Assembly: GCA_902519215.1 (NCBI GenBank)
Contig: CABYIX010000005.1
Coordinates: 1 to 64,000, forward strand
DNA length: 64,000 bases
Reading direction: 5' to 3'
Origin: an uncultured Candidatus Actinomarina sp.
GTDB lineage: Bacteria > Actinomycetota > Acidimicrobiia > Actinomarinales > Actinomarinaceae
The notes below the pieces were generated by a model. That model did not search any database and had not been told where the DNA came from. It was given only the letters and a program-made list of their open reading frames with translations. The first letter of the stretch is position 1; the number at the start of each line of letters is the position of its first letter. This document shows positions 15,636 through 24,019 of the stretch, in pieces. Made by a program: the position numbers and the translations under genes.

Positions 15636-15913
15636 GATGTTCTAACTTTTTTAATTTCTGGGATACCCTGTGTCATAACTACATCACAGTCCTTATACTC
15701 ATTTGCTATTTGGTTGCCCGTAATAATAAGAAGTTCTAGTAGGGATTCTTTTTTACCAGAGGATGAGCCAAATGTTGGAGGACTATTTTTATACTCTTTT
15801 TTAATAACTTCAAATAACTCTATTGATTCAGATTTATTAAATTTTTCACTCAACTTTTTTCTTGTAGTTACTTCAAAACTTTTTCTATGTCTTCTTGGAA
15901 GTTCAAATTGCAT
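15632..15913 (-). CDS. Hypothetical 93-residue protein
   Basis: I do not recognise this protein. It is basic at the N-terminus (PRRHRKSF, TRKKLSEKF) and has no membrane segment or Cys motif. It lies between the GNAT and nucleoside hydrolase genes on the same strand, with an ATGA overlap to the hydrolase start and a 13-base gap after the GNAT stop. Conserved spacing supports a real gene; no function is proposed. Confidence 0.5.
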   Translation of the reverse strand: MQFELPRRHRKSFEVTTRKKLSEKFNKSESIELFEVIKKEYKNSPPTFGSSSGKKESLLELLIITGNQIANEYKDCDVVMTQGIPEIKKVRTS

Positions 15914-15926
15914 AAATGTATTCTAA

Positions 15927-16445
15927 CTAATTTATTTCTTTCTTTTGTAGTGATACTTCATAATCTTCAGAGTATTTAACAGTATCAATTTCGTAAAAAT
16001 TAAATTTTTTGTGAAATTCAAAAGATGAAATATTTATTGATGGCAATAAGTTAATTTCTGCAGTCAAACTTGTGATAGAGTTATTTTTAGAAAAATTAAC
16101 TATATTTGAATAAAGCTGACTACCTAATTTCTTATTTCTATATTCTGTATCTACTGCAATTCTGTCAATGTATAAAAAGTTACTAACCCTGTTACTAATT
16201 TCTCTAAAGTTTTTGTGGTCTATTTGCTCCATATATGATTTAGTTATTTCACTATCTAAAAAACAGATTACAAATCCAACTACTTGATCCCTAAAAAGAA
16301 TACATTCACTGTAGTCAGAATTTTCTAATGAATTAGTTAATCCTTTTAATGACCTAGAACCCACATTTGGAACATTTTTCTCATTCAACTCATGACATTT
16401 TTGAATCGTGTTTGTATTTATTGGTTCAAATATAAAATCTTTCAT
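15927..16445 (-). CDS. GNAT-family N-acetyltransferase
   Basis: The 172-residue protein has a GNAT core: a beta strand with FLYIDRIAVDTEYRNKKLGS, where the acetyl-CoA pyrophosphate loop reads R-N-K-K-L-G (family Q/R-x-x-G-x-G/A), followed by LYSNIVNFSKNNSITSLTAEI. The N-terminus resembles a DUF/GNAT small-molecule acetyltransferase. It is divergent from the DDAH-like gene across 44 bp containing a dyad. The substrate is unknown. Confidence 0.75.
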   Translation of the reverse strand: MKDFIFEPINTNTIQKCHELNEKNVPNVGSRSLKGLTNSLENSDYSECILFRDQVVGFVICFLDSEITKSYMEQIDHKNFREISNRVSNFLYIDRIAVDTEYRNKKLGSQLYSNIVNFSKNNSITSLTAEINLLPSINISSFEFHKKFNFYEIDTVKYSEDYEVSLQKKEIN

Positions 16446-16454
16446 ACCTAGGAA

Positions 16455-16471
16455 TATACATTTAATGTATA
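16455..16471. promoter_or_regulatory. 17-bp dyad (8-bp arms, 1-bp centre) between divergent genes
   Basis: TATACATT, a central T and AATGTATA form a perfect inverted repeat filling much of the 44-bp gap between the GNAT and DDAH-like start codons. It could be a shared operator or a symmetric bidirectional promoter. The symmetry is seen; the role is inference. Confidence 0.35.
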
Positions 16472-16489
16472 AAAATGTAAACTAGTCCT

Positions 16490-17284
16490 ATGTCTCAAAC
16501 GCAGATTTTAATGAGTTCACCTGAATATTTTAAGGTAGAGTATTCAATAAATCCGTGGATGGTAAGCGGAACTCAAGTAGATTTAGAATTGGCTAAGCAC
16601 CAGTGGGAAAATCTAAAATCAACAATTGAAAATGCTGGTGCAGAAGTAAAAGTTGTTCCACCAAATGAAAATTATCCAGATTTAGTATTTACAGCAAACT
16701 CAGGAATAATTAATAAAAATGATGTACTCATTGCAAATTTTAGATTTGAAGAAAGAAGAGGAGAGGAAGAGCTTTACAGTAACTGGTTTAAAGACAACGG
16801 TTATAACGTAAGTCGGATACCTTCTGAATTTAAATTTGAGGGAAGGGGAGATGCATTTGTTCATGGAGATTACTTAGTTGGCTCATATGGAATAAGAAGT
16901 GACAAAGACGCATTATTGTACATAGCTGATACGTTTGAATTAGAACCTGTCATTGTTGAGCTAGCTCAGGAGAAATTTTATCATTTAGATACTTGTTTTC
17001 AAAACCTTCCTTCAGGAGACGCCATTTTTTATCCTGATGCTTTTGTAGATAAATCATTAAGCAGTTTTCAAAGCCTGTTCAATTTAATTCCAGTAACAGA
17101 ACATGATGCTAATAAGTTAGCTTGCAATGCAGTCGTGGTAAACAATACAGTAATTTTCCCCAGTGAAGATATTGAAGCAATCAGGACAATAGAAAAACTT
17201 GGTTTACAAGCAGAAGTTGCAGATGTATCTGAATTTCTTAAATCTGGTGGAGCATGCCAGTGTCTCGTCATAGCATTAAACTAA
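16490..17284 (+). CDS. Dimethylarginine dimethylaminohydrolase / amidinotransferase-family hydrolase
   Basis: The 264-residue protein has the guanidino-modifying enzyme layout: MSSPEYF near the start, PDLVFTANSG at about 63-72, FEGRGDAFV at about 120-128, a His in FYHLDTCF and the C-terminal catalytic Cys region SGGACQC (Cys258 the likeliest nucleophile, family GGGxxxC). This family includes DDAH, which makes citrulline from methylarginines, and arginine deiminase relatives. The exact substrate is uncertain. It is followed 7 bases later by a small membrane-protein gene. Confidence 0.82.
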   Translation: MSQTQILMSSPEYFKVEYSINPWMVSGTQVDLELAKHQWENLKSTIENAGAEVKVVPPNENYPDLVFTANSGIINKNDVLIANFRFEERRGEEELYSNWFKDNGYNVSRIPSEFKFEGRGDAFVHGDYLVGSYGIRSDKDALLYIADTFELEPVIVELAQEKFYHLDTCFQNLPSGDAIFYPDAFVDKSLSSFQSLFNLIPVTEHDANKLACNAVVVNNTVIFPSEDIEAIRTIEKLGLQAEVADVSEFLKSGGACQCLVIALN

Positions 17285-17291
17285 AAAATAT

Positions 17292-17735
17292 ATGTTTAAA
17301 AGATTATTTAAAATTATTTTTTGGCCTGTAAAAAAAATTATTTTACTTCCATTTAAATTCTTGTTTTATACCCTATTGATATTCGCAGTCTTAATTTTAT
17401 TTTTTCAATACAGAGCTGATTACGATGTTGATACAAGCCCACTTACCAAAATAGAATACGAGAATTGTATTGATGTGATTGATAGCTATGAAGTCTCTAT
17501 AAATCTACTCTCTGAATATGTTCAAGAATTAGACAGCTATCAAAGAGAATTTCTTGAGGAGAGACTTCCAGATAGCTTACAAATTCTTCTTGAGCCACAA
17601 ACTATTGAACCCGATCAATTTGAAGGTATTAAAGGAACTCTGAGTACTTATTTGCAAGGCGGTAGAATCCCAGGCTTTAATGGTAAAGCACTGCTACCTC
17701 AAGCTGCAAGCTTATGTAGATCTGGATTAAGTTAA
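17292..17735 (+). CDS. Hypothetical protein with one N-terminal membrane helix
   Basis: The 147-residue protein has a basic N-terminus, a long hydrophobic helix (about residues 17-41) and a charged extracytoplasmic domain with two cysteines (NCIDVID and SLCRSG). I do not recognise a family. It lies 7 bases after the DDAH-like gene, probably co-transcribed, and its 3' end overlaps the convergent deacylase gene by 9 bases. Confidence 0.55.
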   Translation: MFKRLFKIIFWPVKKIILLPFKFLFYTLLIFAVLILFFQYRADYDVDTSPLTKIEYENCIDVIDSYEVSINLLSEYVQELDSYQREFLEERLPDSLQILLEPQTIEPDQFEGIKGTLSTYLQGGRIPGFNGKALLPQAASLCRSGLS

Positions 17736-18203
17736 ATCTAAAACAGTTGCGTTTGTAAGCTTTATTAATGTCTCTGGTGAGAGAAAAAATTTCGAAACCC
17801 TATTTCCAGCACCAATAAAAACTTTTTCTCTATTTAACACTTTTTCATCTACAAATATTTTGATTTCTTCAGGTAAGCCCAAAGGACTTATGCCGCCATA
17901 GGTTTGTAAGGTTACAGTTTCTGCTTCTTCCTTAGATGCAAAACTTACTTTTTTTGATTCAATCGCTGCTTTAGCTTTATGATTTACATCTAATCTGCTT
18001 GATCCAAGAACACAGAACATTGCAAAGAATTCCTGAGGTTTTTTTGATTTAATTAAAATTGCGTTACAAGCATCTTCAATATCAAATCCGTAGTGGTCAG
18101 AGAAATTTTGTGTATCTGAAAACTCATCAAGACATTCAAAAATTTCTAATTCATCTTTATGAGTTTCTAAAATTTTTGCAACAGTTTTATGAATTTTGAC
18201 CAT
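17727..18203 (-). CDS. YbaK / prolyl-tRNA-synthetase-associated-domain protein (aminoacyl-tRNA deacylase-like)
   Basis: The 158-residue protein matches the stand-alone editing-domain family: an N-terminal region ending in AILIKSKK, then VLGSSRLDVNHKAKAAI, the TYGGISPLGLP loop and EKVFIGAGNRVSKFFLSPETLIKLTNA. Members hydrolyse mischarged tRNAs such as Cys- or Ala-tRNA(Pro). Its specificity cannot be read from the sequence alone. It is divergent from the tryptophanase-family gene. Confidence 0.8.
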   Translation of the reverse strand: MVKIHKTVAKILETHKDELEIFECLDEFSDTQNFSDHYGFDIEDACNAILIKSKKPQEFFAMFCVLGSSRLDVNHKAKAAIESKKVSFASKEEAETVTLQTYGGISPLGLPEEIKIFVDEKVLNREKVFIGAGNRVSKFFLSPETLIKLTNATVLDLT

Positions 18204-18245
18204 AAAGATTATGATATCTGAAAAATCATTAGTTACAATTCTTCT

Positions 18246-19625
18246 ATGGATTTCAAAACGATAATCGAACCATTTAAAATAAAGTCTGTTGAATCTTTAC
18301 CAATTACTACCCCGGAACAGAGAAAAGAATTTTTAGAACGAGAGCATTGGAATGTATTTGGTCTTAAGTCTCAAGAAGTGACTATAGATCTTCTTACTGA
18401 TTCAGGAACTGGATCAATGTCTTCCGAGCAATGGGCAGCAATAATGCGAGGTGACGAAGCTTATGCTGGTTCACATTCTTGGCAGAGGTTTCATGAAGTA
18501 GTATCGGACTTAACTGGATACAAGCACATAATTCCAACCCACCAAGGAAGAGCTAGCGAGAAAATACTAGCAACAATAACCTTAAAAGAGGGTGACATCA
18601 TCCCTAGCAACAGTCATTTTGACACAACTAGAGCAAATTTTGAATTCGCCCAGGCAAATCCAATTGATTTACTTTGTGAAGAAGGATTAGATCTTTTATC
18701 ACCTGCCCCTTTCAAAGGAAATATTGATCTAGAAAAATTGGAAGCTTTATTGTCAGGAAAAGATAGTGATAAAGTCCCATTTGTGTTGATGACAATAACA
18801 AATAACACAGGTGGTGGCCAGCCAGTATCTATGGATAATCTAAAAAAGGTTAAAGCCCTTTGTGAAAAATATAACAAAATGTTTCTGCTTGATGCTTGTC
18901 GTTTTGCGGAAAATGCTTGGTTTGTATCACAAAGAGAAGACGAATATAAAGATATAGAAATTAGAGATATTACGAAAGAGGCTTTTAGATTAGCTGATGG
19001 TTGCACAATAAGTCTAAAAAAAGATGGATTTGGTAATATTGGGGGGGTTCTTGCACTAAATGACGATGGCCTTGCAGAAGCAGCAAGAAATTTATTAATA
19101 CTTACTGAAGGATTCCCTACATATGGAGGTCTTGCAGGTAGAGATTTAGATGCACTAGCACAAGGCTTGAAAGAGATAACCGATAGGAACTATTTAGAAT
19201 ATAGAGCTCGATCAATATCTTATCTTGGTGAAAAAGCTTTAAGTTTTGGAATTCCAGTCGTTCAGCCTGCAGGTGGTCATGCCTTATATATTGATGCAAA
19301 AACTTTCTTACCTCACATACCACCACATGAATATCCAGGACATTCTATTGCGTGTGAAATATATTTACTAGGAGGTGTCAGAGCTGTTGAGCTAGGAACT
19401 CTTGCATTTGGGGTTGCAGGTGAAGATGGAAAACCTGATACACCAGCAACGCATGAGTTAGTAAGACTTGCTGCTCCTAGAAGAACTTATACACAGAGTC
19501 ATTTTGATTATGTAGCAGAGGTATTGGAAAAGTTAGCTGAAAGAAAAGAAACTCTTAAAGGTTATGAAGTGACTGAACAACCAGAATTACTACGACACTT
19601 TACTGCAAAGTTGAAACCAATATAA
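18246..19625 (+). CDS. Tryptophanase / tyrosine phenol-lyase family PLP enzyme
   Basis: The 459-residue protein is near the family length of about 460-470. Motifs include LTDSGTGSMSSEQWAAIMRGDEAYAGS, THQGRASEK, the aspartate-bearing LDACRFAENAWF and the PLP-lysine region SLKKDGFGNIGG. The family beta-eliminates tryptophan to indole or tyrosine to phenol, with pyruvate and ammonia. Which of the two substrates is used is unresolved; the lysine motif (KKDGFGNIGG) resembles both. It is followed by a lipoprotein gene 4 bases on. Confidence 0.85.
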   Translation: MDFKTIIEPFKIKSVESLPITTPEQRKEFLEREHWNVFGLKSQEVTIDLLTDSGTGSMSSEQWAAIMRGDEAYAGSHSWQRFHEVVSDLTGYKHIIPTHQGRASEKILATITLKEGDIIPSNSHFDTTRANFEFAQANPIDLLCEEGLDLLSPAPFKGNIDLEKLEALLSGKDSDKVPFVLMTITNNTGGGQPVSMDNLKKVKALCEKYNKMFLLDACRFAENAWFVSQREDEYKDIEIRDITKEAFRLADGCTISLKKDGFGNIGGVLALNDDGLAEAARNLLILTEGFPTYGGLAGRDLDALAQGLKEITDRNYLEYRARSISYLGEKALSFGIPVVQPAGGHALYIDAKTFLPHIPPHEYPGHSIACEIYLLGGVRAVELGTLAFGVAGEDGKPDTPATHELVRLAAPRRTYTQSHFDYVAEVLEKLAERKETLKGYEVTEQPELLRHFTAKLKPI

Positions 19626-19628
19626 TAA

Positions 19629-20567
19629 TTGTTTAAATTCTTTCTTTTATTTGTTACATTTTTTCTATCCAGTTGTAATAATTCAACTTTAGATGAAGTT
19701 AGTTATTCAGAAGATGTTCTAGAAACAGAGATTATCCAGTACTCAGAAGAAGTAAGTGTAAATTTTTATAAAGAAATGAATACAAAATTTACAGTTTCTA
19801 CATCCGTACAAAATAATTTTGTTACCGAAATAACAAAACTAGTCGAACAAGCAAAAAACAAATGGAATTTTAGTTCTAAAAAATTAGATATCTATGTAGT
19901 TGGAGCTAACAGGCAAAGTGTAATTGATTTGTGTGATGTTTATAGAAATTGTAATAGTGAACTAAAACCATTCATATTTGCAATGAAAGGCGGTGACGCA
20001 TTTTATTCTCAAAAAGAAAATACATATGGTGAAGAGGGGATAATTGTTTTTTTTGATACAGTTTTTGAAGATACTTCATTTAAGAGGTTAGCTTTTCATG
20101 AATTATTCCACGCTTATCAGTTTCACTATGCAGATGCTTCTTCAATTGGAGCTTTGCAAGTTGATGGTCCTTGGCTGATTGAAGGGGGAGCAGAGCTGTT
20201 TTCTGAGATAATTCTTTATCAACTTGGCTATCAAACGGAAGAAAAGTTCAATTCACAGATGGAGTTAAAACTATTATCAAAAGAAGAATATCTTTCAGGA
20301 AATATTCCCTTAAATGAAATTCAATATGGCTCACCATTACGTCCTTATTATCTTGGGTCATGGTTTACAGTCTATTTGATTAGTGAAGTTGGTTATGAAG
20401 TGTATCTTGTTGATTTTTATGAAGATTTACATACTGTTGGGGTAGAAGAAACAATTAAAAAGTATTTCTCTACAGATATTCCTGGCGTAATCAAAAACTT
20501 TAATAACTTTTTAGCACAAGAAAATGATATATTATTAATGCGTTTAAATGAGGTATTGGATGATTAG
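19629..20567 (+). CDS. Secreted lipoprotein with HExxH metalloprotease-like motif
   Basis: The 312-residue protein starts with TTG 4 bases after the lyase stop. It has a signal peptide with a lipobox-like LSSC at about 13-16. HELFHAYQ at 157-164 and EGGAE at about 185-189 supply the two His and a third Glu ligand in the arrangement of gluzincin metallopeptidases. A cell-surface zinc peptidase is likely. Its stop overlaps the start of the GH57 gene by 8 bases. No named family is recognised. Confidence 0.65.
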   Translation: MFKFFLLFVTFFLSSCNNSTLDEVSYSEDVLETEIIQYSEEVSVNFYKEMNTKFTVSTSVQNNFVTEITKLVEQAKNKWNFSSKKLDIYVVGANRQSVIDLCDVYRNCNSELKPFIFAMKGGDAFYSQKENTYGEEGIIVFFDTVFEDTSFKRLAFHELFHAYQFHYADASSIGALQVDGPWLIEGGAELFSEIILYQLGYQTEEKFNSQMELKLLSKEEYLSGNIPLNEIQYGSPLRPYYLGSWFTVYLISEVGYEVYLVDFYEDLHTVGVEETIKKYFSTDIPGVIKNFNNFLAQENDILLMRLNEVLDD

Positions 20568-22297
20568 TAAAAAATTTTTATTTATCTTTCTTTTATTTTT
20601 CATAACTTGTTCTGAAAACTCATTACCTGTTAACGAAATAACTACTACCTCAACAACATTAATTTCAAATGAAATAGTTAATGAAGAGGAACCAGATGTT
20701 TATGTTATGTTACTTTGGCATCAGCATCAGCCTTATTATCCAAAAGATGGAGACGGACATTTCACTAAACCATGGGTAAGGCTTCATGCTACTAAAGATT
20801 ATTTAGACATGGTTGAACTCGTTCAAAAATATGAAGGATTAAGAGTTACTTTTAACCTAACCCCAACACTTCTTAATCAATTAAGAGAACTAGAGAGCGG
20901 TGTAAAAGATATATATTGGATACATACTGAGTTAGAAGCAACAAAACTTGATGATGCTCAAAAAACATTTATAAGGAATAGATTCTTTGATATAAGTTCA
21001 AGAACAATAAATAAATCTTCAAGATACTTAGAGCTTAAGAATCTTAGACAATTTCCTGATAAATGGACAGAAGCAGATTATCTAGATTTACAGGTATTAT
21101 TTAATCTTGGTTGGACTGATCCAAAATATTTATTAGAAGAACCACTTAATTCTATAAACCGTAAAGAGTCAAATTTTACAGAAAATGATAAAGCCACTGT
21201 ACTTGAAGTTCATATGGATATAATTCAAAAAGTAATCCCCACACATCTAAAAGCTTATCAAGAAAATAATATTGAAATCATAACAACTCCGTATGCACAC
21301 CCAATACTTCCACTTATCCATGATTCAAATCTTGGAAAAATTGGAGATACACAGTCTCCTTTTCCAGAAAACAATTACAAATATCCTGAAGATGCACAAG
21401 TTCATGTAACAAAAGGAAAACAGGTTTTTGAAAACAATTTTGGATTTTCTCCTAATGGTATGTGGCCAGGAGAAGGTGCAGTTGCTCAGGATGTTTTAAA
21501 ATATTTTAATAATGAGAATATATCTTGGATAGCTTCAGGAGAACAGCCTCTATCAAAATCATTAGATGTTAGATTCCAACGCTGGGTTGGGGGGAGTATC
21601 TTCAAAACCAGAATTACTTTATAGGCCTTGGAATGCCAAACTAGATAATGGAGAATCCGTAGCAATATTTTTTAGAGATAATTATCTTTCGGATAATATG
21701 TTTAACTACTCTAGCAAGAGAACAGATCTTGCAGTTGCTGAGTTCGAAAACACAATGCTCAAAATTCGTGAAAAAACAACTGACTTAGAATTTACCCCAG
21801 TGGTTTCGATTATTGCTGATGGTGAGAATTTCTGGGAATCGTATTCCAATGACGGTATAGATTTTCTTAATGGAATGTATGACGTTCTCACAAAATATGA
21901 ATGGATTCAAACTGTTACTCCTTCCGAATATTTAGAAATGCATCAAAAAAATCTAGATGTCATTGAAAATCTTTACCCTGCTTCTTGGTTCCAACCAAAT
22001 TATGCAACCTGGATAGGAGAGGTTGATGAAAATTTAGCTTGGGATTACCTATATAAAGTAAGAGACGATTTTGAAATAGCTAAAAACTCTAATAATCACT
22101 CAATTAAGGAAGTAAATGCTGCGTACGAATATATATTACTAGCCGAAGGATCTGATTGGTTTTGGTGGTATGGAGATGATCAGGACTCTAGTGTAGATGA
22201 ATACTTTGATAAAGCTTTTAGAACTTTATTATCAAATGTATATATTGAGCTCAATATAGAAATACCAGAATTCCTAAAAGAACCAATTAGAAGATAG
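20560..22297 (+). pseudogene. GH57-like lipoprotein gene interrupted by a +1 frameshift at a G6 run
   Basis: The first part (20560-21624) has a lipobox-like ITCSE after a signal peptide. It also has the GH57 opening [11 protein letters not shown] and the putative nucleophile region [12 protein letters not shown]. The second frame, open from 21566 to 22297, continues LYRPWNAKL and carries the other catalytic region, IIADGENFWE. The frames join at GGGGGG (21589-21594): removing one G gives a continuous reading [17 protein letters not shown]. Glycoside hydrolase family 57 comprises alpha-glucan enzymes. As given, the catalytic pair is split between two peptides. The extra G may be a base-calling error, so the gene may be intact in the organism. 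Confidence 0.75.
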
Positions 22298-22309
22298 TAT
22301 CATTCAAAT

Positions 22310-22483
22310 ATGAAAAATTGGAATTGGCGATTAGTTGCTGTTGTAACATGGCTACTAGTATTTGTTACTGGTGTTTGGGCATACTACCCACAGCACTTCT
22401 TAACATTAGGCAGCCTTCTTTTAGGAATATCTTGGATATCTTTCTTGGTTTACTATCTAAAAAATCGCAAAGCTAAAAAGTAA
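22310..22483 (+). CDS. 57-residue two-helix membrane protein
   Basis: An ATG 10 bases after the GH57 stop opens a 57-codon frame: MKNWNWRLVAVVTWLLVFVT, then WAYYPQHF, a second hydrophobic stretch LTLGSLLLGISWISFLVYYL and a basic tail KNRKAKK. The two helices and positive-inside tail look like a real small membrane protein. No family is recognised. Confidence 0.55.
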   Translation: MKNWNWRLVAVVTWLLVFVTGVWAYYPQHFLTLGSLLLGISWISFLVYYLKNRKAKK

Positions 22484-22550
22484 ATTAAAAACCTTCCCGT
22501 TTTAAAACACATAACTGTAATATTTATGAAGAAGCTGTCTTTTTAAGAAT

Positions 22551-22566
22551 TAGTGTTGCAACACTA
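22551..22566. promoter_or_regulatory. 16-bp perfect palindrome in an intergenic region
   Basis: TAGTGTTG followed by CAACACTA lies in the 173-bp gap between the 57-residue protein gene and the convergent DUF1289 gene. With no nearby start codon an operator role is unclear; it may be part of an RNA hairpin. Confidence 0.3.
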
Positions 22567-22583
22567 TAAGCTTCAAACAGTAG

Positions 22584-22613
22584 AAGAGAGGACCTTTCAT
22601 TCTCTCTTTTTCT
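22584..22613 (+). terminator. Candidate rho-independent terminator
   Basis: AAGAGAG (22584-22590) pairs with CTCTCTT (22602-22608) around an 11-base loop and is followed by a T run. It would end transcription of the rightward group that begins near 18246. The stem is A/G-rich and only moderately stable. Confidence 0.5.
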
Positions 22614-22656
22614 GTTTCTGAAAGAATTTTTAAAATATTAATTTAAAGAGAAGAAT

Positions 22657-22914
22657 CTATTCCTCTTTATTTTGAAGCTTCTGTTTTTTTATAGGACTCA
22701 AGCCAGTTTCAACTTTTTGTTTATAAGCTTTATCGAACGCTTCTAACTGCCAACCATCCATTCTTGATCTACCAATTTCTATTACTTCTTTTTTTTCTTC
22801 ATCTGTATATTTGGACCACTTCGTTATTTCAGGTGTAGTTCTTGCACATCCATAACACAAATCACTATCTGGATCTGTTACACATACGCTTATACATGGT
22901 GAAGGAATTGTCAT
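22657..22914 (-). CDS. DUF1289 family protein
   Basis: The 85-residue protein has the DUF1289 signature: SPCISVCVTDPDSDLCYGCARTTPEITKW (residues 5-33) with four cysteines at 7, 11, 20 and 23, a likely metal-binding site. The family is widespread, small and uncharacterised. It starts 9 bases after the glycerate kinase stop and is probably in the same transcript. Confidence 0.85.
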   Translation of the reverse strand: MTIPSPCISVCVTDPDSDLCYGCARTTPEITKWSKYTDEEKKEVIEIGRSRMDGWQLEAFDKAYKQKVETGLSPIKKQKLQNKEE

Positions 22915-22923
22915 AATGAGATT

Positions 22924-23964
22924 TTAATGCTTTTTCAGCACTTTAATTAATTCATTTGTAGCTATCTCTAATGAGCTTTTAGGGTTAATGAGGCCCTCAG
23001 GTCCACACTGAAAGTAGTCTGTAAAAACATTTTCATTATTTGCTGCATATTGACCACCCAAAAAATACATGTGTCCTTCAAATTCTTTCAATAACTCTCC
23101 AATTATTTTCCCCTTGAGAGATGAGTCATCAAATTTTCCCTCACAAAATATACCAATATCGTAATTCTCCAATCGTTCAACTAAATTGGTTTCTTCTATA
23201 AAGTACTTTGCTCCACTTACTATTTCACAGCCAAGTATCTGATGTAAGGTAAATGTTAAACCTCCAGCTGCTCCTGAGTACATTTCATTTGGATTTAAAC
23301 CTAAAGCAAGTTCGTTATCTATAAGAGTTATCAATCTCTCAACTTCTAACTTATGTTTTTCTATCTCTTTGTTAGATAAACCTTTTTGAGGTCCAAAAAC
23401 ATCAAAAGCTGAGTTTTCACCAAGAAGAGAAATATTTGTATCACTTAAAACCTTAAGCGCTATATCAGAGTTAAAATCTGTTGTTTTGATGCTATCTATG
23501 AAAGGAAAATCTTGAGGAACGGGATCAACAATAGTTTCACCATTAGAAACAAATTCCATACCCAGCTTGCTCAATAATCCAATGCCAAAATCTATAGTTT
23601 TTGAACCACCTGTTCCAAGGATTTCTGTTTTTAGAATAGCTTCATATAAGCATCCAGAACTGACTGTCATAGATTCCTTGTTAGAGTCAATACCGATTAA
23701 TTGAGCAGACTCAAAAAAAACACTATCGTTTACATTTAAAGATTCAACTTCAGATAATGAACTTTCACAATTTAATGTTTCAAAACGTTCTTCTATTTGA
23801 AAGTTGTAACTCTTAAAGATTTCCGAACTTTCTTGCCCACCATCAGTCACACTAAAGAAGTCTGCTTTAATATCTGAATCCAAAAACTTATCTTCAACAA
23901 TTTCAAGCACTTCTAGGGCACTTAATGTGCCAGAAAACTTATCACTAAAAACAGCAATATTCAT
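22924..23964 (-). CDS. Glycerate 2-kinase (GlxK/GarK family)
   Basis: The 346-residue protein has the glycerate kinase type 1 layout: AVFSDKFSGTLSALEV at the N-terminus (family DSFKGSLSA), GTGGSKTIDFGIGLLSKLGM, FGPQKGLS and GAAGGL, then CEGKFDDSSLKGK (family TGEGRxDxQTxxGK). It phosphorylates D-glycerate with ATP, feeding glycolysis. It is divergent from the transhydrogenase genes across 55 bp. Confidence 0.85.
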   Translation of the reverse strand: MNIAVFSDKFSGTLSALEVLEIVEDKFLDSDIKADFFSVTDGGQESSEIFKSYNFQIEERFETLNCESSLSEVESLNVNDSVFFESAQLIGIDSNKESMTVSSGCLYEAILKTEILGTGGSKTIDFGIGLLSKLGMEFVSNGETIVDPVPQDFPFIDSIKTTDFNSDIALKVLSDTNISLLGENSAFDVFGPQKGLSNKEIEKHKLEVERLITLIDNELALGLNPNEMYSGAAGGLTFTLHQILGCEIVSGAKYFIEETNLVERLENYDIGIFCEGKFDDSSLKGKIIGELLKEFEGHMYFLGGQYAANNENVFTDYFQCGPEGLINPKSSLEIATNELIKVLKKH

Positions 23965-24019
23965 GTATGTATTTTATTTAATTCTTAGTAAGTTGCCAGT
24001 TTATTTAAACTAGGAAAGT

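Noticed and set aside
21589-21594. Programmed +1 frameshift or phase variation at the GH57 G6 run
   Set aside because: One short homopolymer in one sequence is better explained by a base-calling or assembly error; no slippery-site context or downstream structure is evident.
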